Source: Pogonophryne albipinna
Taxonomy: Eukaryota > Chordata > Actinopteri > Perciformes > Artedidraconidae
DNA: 64,000 nucleotides
Direction: 5' to 3'
NCBI GenBank assembly: GCA_028583405.1
Contig: CM053247.1
Coordinates: forward strand, 7,770,058-7,834,057
Made by a program: the position numbers and the translations under genes. Numbering within the stretch: the first letter of the stretch is position 1; each line of letters starts with the position of its first letter. Shown piece after piece: positions 57,801 through 64,000 of the stretch. The notes beneath the pieces are model-generated. The model saw only the letters and a program-made list of their open reading frames with translations. It had not been told where the DNA came from and made no database searches.

Positions 57801-58262
57801 TGTCAGGTTTGGGGAAAATAGGACCCAAGTGCAGTTAAAAAATACAAAAAAAGGTTCGTTAACAAAAAGCGAGCTTTATTATAAAAAGCCGAAGGCATGA
57901 AAAAACAAGAAACTAATTAACAGAAACAAAACCGGGGAGCACGACAGACAGGAACAAACTTACATACGGGAACAGGCAGGAGACACGGACAAGCATGGGT
58001 GACAGCGACATGAAATGACGATGAACAGACATGGAGCACAGGGGAAGACAAGACTAAATACACAGAAGGGTAATCACAGGACAAGACACAGCTGGGCAGG
58101 GGAGGAGAAACACAAGGGCAACAGGTGAACACACTCAGACAATTAGACACACCAGGGAAACTAACGACAGGGAGGAAAAACACAGGAAGAGGGACCAGAC
58201 ATTATACAAAGAGGAAAACATTTCAAAACAAAGGTGGAAAACATAAATCCAAAACCATGACA
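57801..58262 (-). mobile_element. Solo LTR 1 (minus orientation)
   Basis: The 462-bp block starts tgtcaggtttgg and ends ccaaaaccatgaca, with TG...CA ends and 'tgtca/tgaca' inverted, flanked by a perfect 5-bp duplication taagt (57796-57800, 58263-58267). Near one end both solo LTRs share 'gcacttgggtcct', which in this copy is reversed. No internal retroelement sequence remains, as expected after LTR-LTR recombination. Confidence 0.85.
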
Positions 58263-58267
58263 TAAGT

Positions 58268-59569
58268 GTTTTGTCAGTATATTTGAAATGACTATGTTAG
58301 CTAAATTAGCTAGCTTACAGCAGATCTGAATTAATATTGAAATAAATAATTTTATCATATAAAAAAAGGTAATAATTTAGGTTTTAGGTAAGTTTCCAAT
58401 GACGGTTGGCCAACTTTATAATCAAAAGCGCTCCGGTCCTAGCTGTGTGCATCACTTTTTAATGTTCCCATTTCCGTTGGGTTTTAAGTTTCCCGCAGCA
58501 TTTTGTATTTGCAATGCTATTGTTTATGCAGTGCTTTTAGTAAACGCTGCACATGTGTTGTCAAGATGTTTCTTCCTTTGCATGAGTTTTGGCATATTCG
58601 TCTTTTTTTATTTGATCCGCCTTGGAAAATGCAGCGTGTTTCTCGAAATATTTAGGGCTGTTGTAACGTGTTTACCCCTGTCGGCCACCATACTTCCAGT
58701 TCTTCATTTGTATCGCGTAGTGAAAGCTTAACAACTTGTGGATGAAAATCTGACTGAAACACTGCAGGGTTTGTTTCTCTCAAGCCACAGTTAAAGATGA
58801 TGATATAGTCCCTGAAATAAAAGGTGTTAACCATGCTGCCAATCAAAACTTTTTAACATCATAGTTCTTTTTGGCACAGACACTGCAGCAGATTGATGTT
58901 GTTTGATGTAAAGTCAGAAGCTCAAGAGGATGCTGAGGCATGACATCCTAAGATAAGCAGCAGCAGTACACCTCTGTGGCTCTTTTATGATCTCCCTTCT
59001 GTCAGCCCCTCTGCCCTTTGGCCATTTTGTTGTGGCAAAGCCTGCCAGGGGTCACCCGGGGTCACGGCAGAAGGAGGGAACGAGGGTTAATGCCATCAAC
59101 TTCACTAATGACCCCCACTGCTTCCCCTTAACCCCATCCAGGGCCATTTTTCATAGCTCTCTGCACACAGAGGAGGCAGGCAGCTGGAGGCTGGTTGCCT
59201 CCATCCACACGTCTGGTTTGCATTAAATGGACACATGTGGTTTTGTTTTTAGAAGTGCGGCTGACACGAACCCATAACCAGTCGTATGTAACATTTATCT
59301 CAGGCAGCGGATTGAGGCAAACCTTTTTTTTCTTTTAGGGTTTCACTTTAAACAGGAGGTATCATAATGACAGGAAGCTTGTTATTTGACTCAAGCCCTT
59401 TGTTAAGGATGCCTGGCAGAGTATCGCTGCGGTGTGTAGCAATACATCTGAGAAGGACTCAGTATGGGAGCCAGATATGAATCTCCTACCACAGATAACG
59501 CATGTTAGATGTGTCAGCTCCAATTTATATATCACATGTCAGATTTAAGGGCTGGATGTTGCCGTAAAA
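58268..59569. other. No gene recognised
   Basis: Mixed AT-rich sequence. A forward frame of 110 codons at 58399 is hydrophobic but shows no start context, homology or exon borders that I recognise. Confidence 0.5.
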
Positions 59570-59745
59570 AGCAAGTAGACTTTTTCTATCCACCACTGAG
59601 ATTTATACCCCAGGCTCTCATACAATGGCTCAGTGTTTAGTTCAAGGACACATTGCCGTTGATGGACACATTAGTAGTGGCAGCGATCAAACCTGTGACC
59701 TCTTTTATGACCGGATAATCTATTTAACCACCAGACCACCCTGCA
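59570..59745 (-). mobile_element. tRNA-derived SINE
   Basis: On the minus strand the 5' part reads 'gggtggtctggtggttaaat' (A-box region) and, about 40 bases later, 'ggtttgatcgc' (B-box region), followed by 'gtgtccttgaactaaacact', close to the tRNA-unrelated part of fish V-SINE type elements. Boxes are degenerate and no transcription can be inferred. Confidence 0.65.
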
Positions 59746-59910
59746 ACTACAAACAGCGAGTTGATACTTTAGTAAAGTCTTTCAAATTCTAGGGATATAG
59801 CATATGTTTCTTAATGTTCAGACTCCAACCAACAGTCACTGTAGTGACATGTATTTTTGGGGTATCAAAGCCTGATATATCTTCCTCATCTGGGCCATGG
59901 AGCTCCATTG

Positions 59911-60304
59911 TGTTAGGATATGTTTATTTTATGTTTTATTTTTGAATTGTCTAGGACTGTCGGCTTCCTGTTTTTCATTCAAGGATGTTCACCCCCTGTC
60001 TGTCATGTGTGTATTTGTTTCCTGTCTGTGTTTTCCCTCCTGTGTGATTACCTGATTCTGTTCACCTGTGTCTTTGTGTTTTCCCTCCCCTCCCCAGCTG
60101 TGTCTTGTCTTCTTGATTGGCCATGTGTGTATTTAAGTTCTTGTTTTCTGTTTCTGGGGTTTTGTGGGTTCCTTTTTGTGCTTAGAGGGAGATAGAGTTC
60201 CTGTCTGGTTTTGTGTTGATCCTGTTGCCTTGAATAAAGGTTTGTTGCTGTTAAACAATCGTCTGTCTGCACTTGGGTCCTCCCTGCGCTGCTCAACCCT
60301 AACA
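59911..60304 (+). mobile_element. Solo LTR 2
   Basis: 394 bp from tgttaggatatg to aaccctaaca, TG...CA with inverted ends tgttagg/cctaaca, and a perfect 5-bp duplication cattg (59906-59910, 60305-60309). A TATA-like tatttaag at 60129 and aataaa at 60233 fit LTR promoter and polyadenylation signals. Shares 'gcacttgggtcct' with solo LTR 1. Confidence 0.88.
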
Positions 60305-60439
60305 CATTGTTATCCAAAAACTCTGAAAAACTTTAGTAAGCGACACTGTTATATCTTACACAGGCTCCGGACTCTATGGGACTCTATGGGTACTATCCTC
60401 AATCATGCTATGCGAGCATTCACCTACTGAGATATCTAT

Positions 60440-61100
60440 AAACGTAGCCGGCCCCTCGGGGCGGGCCTACCTGAATACGCGCGCAAGCCCACCATATACA
60501 TGTATAAGGCGGCCACGCCTCCTGACCTTTTCTCTTCAGCGAGCGAGCAACAACTGAAGCAGAGAAAGTCAAACGTTTGAAAGAAGAAGAAAGAGTTATC
60601 ATACCTTCATGGAGTCGCCACTTCTAGAGACCCGGGCCTGTCCTTCGTGCCCTGGCTTAATAGCGGGCGCCGATCCCCACCACCTCTGCTTCGAGTGTTT
60701 GGGGGACCAGGATATGGCCGAGGCGGTGCCATTCACGTTCGCCATTCCAGCGGGGCGGATGGCTCCGTTTGCCGGGGAGGAGGATGACGTCCATGGAAGT
60801 CCAGCCGCCCAGGTCTGTACTTCCCCCTAGGTGATGACCATGGCGGCGGAGCGTGGCAGCCCATCTGCTCCCAGCAGGCAGCAGGCTGGGCAGAGAGCCT
60901 CTGCCCCGCTGCCGCGTGACAGGACGGCTACAAATAAACACGGGTGTGTTGAACGCCTCGCTCCTTGCTCTTCCGCAAGATGCCCCCACCTCACTGGATC
61001 AGAGCGATTATTTGGCCGTAGCATCGGCCGAATTAATAGCTTGGTCTACGGTGTGGCCGCCGCTGCTTGCCGTGTGATGTCCCTGGGGGATCACGCTGCA
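60440..61100 (+). pseudogene. DIRS-like retrotransposon gag remnant
   Basis: Begins with a 5' leader containing 'cctgaccttttctcttcagc' and 'gagcaacaactgaagcagag', followed by a frame MESPLLETRACPSCPGLIAG with 'DPHHLCFECLG', a Cys/His-rich start seen in DIRS-type gag proteins of fish (CPxC...DPHxLCxxCLG). The frame ends at 60830; the next frame continues with proline-rich and Ser-rich sequence to about 61350. No tyrosine recombinase or reverse transcriptase is present. DIRS assignment is by pattern only. Confidence 0.5.
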
Positions 61101-61377
61101 TGGCACCGTGATGATCTCCTGGGAGCCCCCGTGTTTACGGAAGGGCTGTTTGGATCGATTTCCTTGGTCACGTGGATGAGGAGTAGTCGCAGCTTGGCGT
61201 ATGCTGCTTCTTGCTCATCCTCAGAGGACAGAACACTGTCCCACACTCGCCCCGCTGTAAACTCCAGTAAAGGAACCAGCAGGTGGGAGCTCGCACGTGA
61301 GTGGAATAATCCGCAGAATGTGCTGTCAAAGCAGGCTGTTTTGTAGGCCCCCTATTTAAACAACAAATCAAAGTCAT

Positions 61378-61833
61378 TTATAGCCTCGGCAGGCTCTGTG
61401 ATCGCACTTCTCCACTCTGCTCTACGCGCGCCTGGTCCTCTCCTCCAGATGAGTGACGTATCGGGCCTCCCTCATGTATTTGTCCGGTTGCCGTTGGCTC
61501 CCCTCCACGTAGCAAGTCCTCGTCGTCCTCTCCATCTCCTCCAACAGATAATGTCCCTCCTGTCTGTTTTTCCTCTCCCGCTACTCCATCGCTATCAGAA
61601 CCAGACATATGCCTACTTGGCTCCGAGGCGCCGCGGCCGGCACCGCTGCCGGCACCACTGCCGCTTGGTACAGAACTAATCTGTCCTTCTTCCTCATCCT
61701 GGCCTACAGGTTTAAAATAACCTGTAGGCTTCTGCATTTTTTGTAATAGCTGCTTGTCTCGAAACTCCTTTTCACTCAACAATTTCCTTTTCCGAGCGCC
61801 ACTCTCAAACTTTTTCTTCTCCGATAATTTCAA
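61378..61833 (-). pseudogene. N-terminal exon of a hAT-type transposase
   Basis: Starts MKLSEKKKFESGARKRKLLS and continues 'EKEFRDKQLLQKMQKPTGYF', the basic 'SGAxKRKxxxEKE...K' start of ZMYM1/TTF-type hAT proteins. A Gly/Ser/acidic low-complexity region follows. Catalytic parts are not present before the DIRS-like sequence. The start codon is 400 bases from the opposing ATG at 62259 and shares the intervening leader. Confidence 0.55.
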
Positions 61834-62008
61834 AGTCCTGCTGTAAATTCACAGAGGGCCCGCTATAGTAACTCAATGAGAGCGTAATGTCAAATGACAG
61901 TACAATTGACCAATCATATCTTCCCTCTAAATGGGTGGGCTTTATTTTCACGGACTGTATGACAAGTTCCGCCCGCTGTGAAGTTTATGCATGTGTATAA
62001 AGTGGTGC

Positions 62009-62420
62009 AGTGACGCGTCCTAAAACCCGGAAGTAAGCTGCGCTCGGGTTCCCTCGACAAAAAAGCAATGAGATTTCTCCAGAGGATTTTGGAAAATAGC
62101 TGGAAATAAGGTCTGTGGAAAACGAACCTGTTAGATAAATGCACGTTTTGTTCAGCCGGATAATATCCACATGTCTACCCTACTTTTATAATTTTCTAAT
62201 CATAAATCTAATCGAAAGATTTATGATCAATAGATTTATGATCAGCATAAGTTCGTTCATGATGGCTCATGTCAGTGATAGTGATGACATCGTTGCGAAA
62301 TTATTAACCGAGTCATTTTCAAGATTGAGTTACAATGATAAATTGGAGTGGCAAAGGATCAGCTGCATGACCCCGCCATCAAGTGCTTCATCCTTGATGG
62401 GGGTCAGAGGGCCTAGGTAT
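62009..62420 (+). repeat. Shared leader and first exon, copy 2
   Basis: Positions 62009-62225 match 47106-47312 closely ('cagtgacgcgtcctaaaacc', 'gaagtaagctgcgc', 'aatgcacgttttgttcagcc'). Downstream an ATG at 62259 opens MMAHVSDSDDIVAKLLTES then 'FSRLSYNDKLEWQRI', a helical start resembling TTF-finger transposase N-termini, ending before a stop at 62421. A CCAAT box (gaccaatcat at 61908-61917) lies between the two divergent starts. Confidence 0.5.
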
Positions 62421-63339
62421 TAAACTCACGGCTCGACATAAAATATGTCAGTAATTACACCACTGGTGATGTCCGAAGATTCTATGTGTGATAGAAACGG
62501 CGGTTGCTAATAAGTGAAAATGTACTACCAATCGTAATCATGTTGACAAAAGTCCACCTTTAGCTTAGCGGTGGTGAAGCGCAGCCATGCCACCCTTATG
62601 TGATCTGTTTTTAGCCTAGCGTTAGCTTTTTCCTTTGGTGATTGCATTTACACATAGGTGTAGATTATCCTGCTGGACAAAACGCGTTAAATATTATAAA
62701 CATATGTTTTCCACAAAGCTTTTTTATCAAAATATATCAAAATCCAATGGAAATATCCCCTTGCAATGCTCACTTTTGTTTCGGCTTACAAAAATACGTA
62801 ATCACTGCACAACTCTTTACTACAAAAACATTGACTAATTATTTAAGTAACTTTGACACAACAAACGTTTCCTTAACCACATTCTTTTTTGTATTATTGC
62901 CTAAACCTAACCAAGTTTGTTTTCTCCGAAGACAGAAGTCTAGTTTTAAAATACTGTATGTAACAAGATGCAATAGACAGATGTTGCTAGAAATACATGG
63001 AGAACGCGGGGAAAATTGAAACTTTTTGCATATATTATACAATTTCCTGTTTGAGAGTATGTTACAAATCTACAGTGAACAGCTCTATTGGTTCTTTCTG
63101 AGTGAAAATTATCATACCATCAACTCTATTTAGCTGTTTAGTAGTTTTTAATCCTATCATATGATTTTCCTTCGCATATACGTAGAGCTGAAATGCGATT
63201 TTCTCTTTGTTCACCGCTAGGTTGGGCCTTTAAGTTAAGTTAAGCTTTGTTTCTATGGTTACGTCCCCTGCTAGCATGCGCCGCTTCATATATCTGTCAT
63301 CTGATTGGTTGCTCAATTTTACGCTCAGCAAAAAAGTCA
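62421..63339. other. No gene recognised
   Basis: AT-rich sequence with two overlapping forward frames (62635, 62642) that lack known domains. Contains a short 'gctagcgttagctttttcc'-like patch but no repeat border. Confidence 0.45.
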
Positions 63340-63395
63340 ATGACATTTGTGATATTGGGCTATATAAATAAACATTGATTGATTGATTGATTGAA
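63340..63395 (+). mobile_element. Short retroposon tail with (GATT)n
   Basis: 'gtgatattgggctatataaa' followed by ttgattgattgattgatt. It is the same kind of 3' terminus as at 22700-22737. The 600 bases after it (63396-64000) contain minus-strand aataaa motifs near 63525 and 63545, which could mark a 3' UTR of a gene beyond the window edge, but no exon is visible. Confidence 0.5.
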
Positions 63396-64000
63396 TGTAC
63401 TTCACAAAAAATGGCTATTTACCTTGCTCTGGATTCATTAGCTGTGGTATTGAGGGAAGGTTTAAGCATGTGGGATTCAAACCAGCAAACAGGGACACAC
63501 GCTTGCATGTCCACATTTACTTTATTGTCACATTCAAGTTTTAAATAAAGTTCATAAATAAAATGTCAAATATGTGGGAATAAGTGCACACTTTGGCAGA
63601 TGTTTTGAGTCTTAACCAAGTCAAATCATTGGCATGAACTTCACACACACCAACTCAACATGAGCTCAATGGAAAGACACACGCACTTTTGTTGTGTGCC
63701 ATTGTGAAGTGTTTTTGCATTTCTAGGAAAACAAAAGCTTCATCATGTTGATCGTTGTATGTGATAAACAAATTCCATTCATATCGTAGCAACAGCTGCT
63801 ACCACAGAACCAGATGGAAAACAATTCCAAAGAAGAAGATCTTCAGCTTGATTTCAACCTCGACAAAGAGAGTGCAACCAGGTTTGGATGGAGGCTTGCA
63901 GGTGTCAGCTTAGGATACTTGTTATGGAGATGTAGGGTATTTATGAACATGTGTACTTGGATTTGGAACGATGAATGATTACACTGAGAGGTTCATGTTT

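Noticed and set aside
58399..58731. Hydrophobic 110-codon frame considered as a membrane protein gene
   Set aside because: No recognisable family, no splice signals and composition typical of AT-rich non-coding sequence.
63460..63490. B-box-like 'ggtttgaatcccacatg' on the minus strand considered as a tRNA
   Set aside because: No matching A box or cloverleaf arms could be folded.

Overview
This window is vertebrate nuclear DNA, almost certainly from a ray-finned (teleost) fish. The evidence is an intron-containing theta-class glutathione S-transferase gene with teleost-like sequence, an orphan first exon of the fish-expanded NLR (FISNA-NACHT, NLRC3-like) family, a fish-like bitter taste receptor pseudogene, two L2-type LINEs, a Tc1 element, a DIRS-like remnant, tRNA-derived SINE sequence and very many hAT elements. 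There is no operon structure, CRISPR or prokaryotic signal. Only one apparently intact host gene is visible: gstt1 on the minus strand (five coding exons between 50326 and 42960, 242 residues, all GT-AG introns).

Layout. 1-4.0 kb: end of a TTAA-flanked element, short repeats and a 5'-truncated L2 LINE. 4.0-10.1 kb: a large hAT with a broken BED-finger (ZBED5-like) transposase, itself invaded by a second hAT, a TTAA MITE, a LINE tail, a TTF-finger hAT remnant and long CA tracts. 10.7 kb: orphan NLR exon. 12.1-14.9 kb: perfect 34-bp hairpin, decayed retroviral-type integrase piece, and a long inverted-repeat element carrying another hAT. 15.4-19.6 kb: MITE with a MADF-like remnant, gag-like pseudogene ending in a 73-bp inverted repeat, BED exon, LINE tail, three-fold degenerate tandem repeat. 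19.9-21.5 kb: Tc1 element. 22.9-31.8 kb: 5'-truncated Ty3/gypsy retrotransposon in minus orientation, broken by a hAT (carrying a pogo/Tigger deletion derivative) and by a small 8-bp-TSD element. 33.2-35.1 kb: hAT with a BED exon and a TTAA MITE. 35.6-41.6 kb: a roughly 6-kb imperfect palindrome whose two arms were invaded by different hAT elements. 43.0-50.3 kb: gstt1, with a 1.4-kb hAT in intron 4. 51.3-52.0 kb: TAS2R pseudogene. 52.6-56.4 kb: hAT with nested TTAA element, then a second L2 copy. 57.8-62.4 kb: two solo LTRs, a SINE, a DIRS-like gag and a hAT exon pair sharing a leader with 47.1 kb. 62.4-64 kb: little recognisable.

How it fits together. The window is a gene-poor accumulation zone around gstt1 and two decayed immune/chemosensory gene pieces. 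Its best-supported feature is stratigraphy: seven elements have perfect 8-bp hAT-type target-site duplications readable in the sequence (6833, 13224, 23454, 33239, 35943, 40065, 43465), the small element at 26048 also has a perfect 8-bp duplication, two further hATs have near matches (4034, 52563), and three insertions have an unoccupied paralogous site elsewhere in the window. I did not find a convincing new biochemical system. The more unusual items are the large palindrome, a repeat module shared by different hAT families, the perfect 34-bp hairpin, and an inverted repeat that encodes the same peptide on both strands. All calls are by eye; family names are assigned from motifs, not searches.
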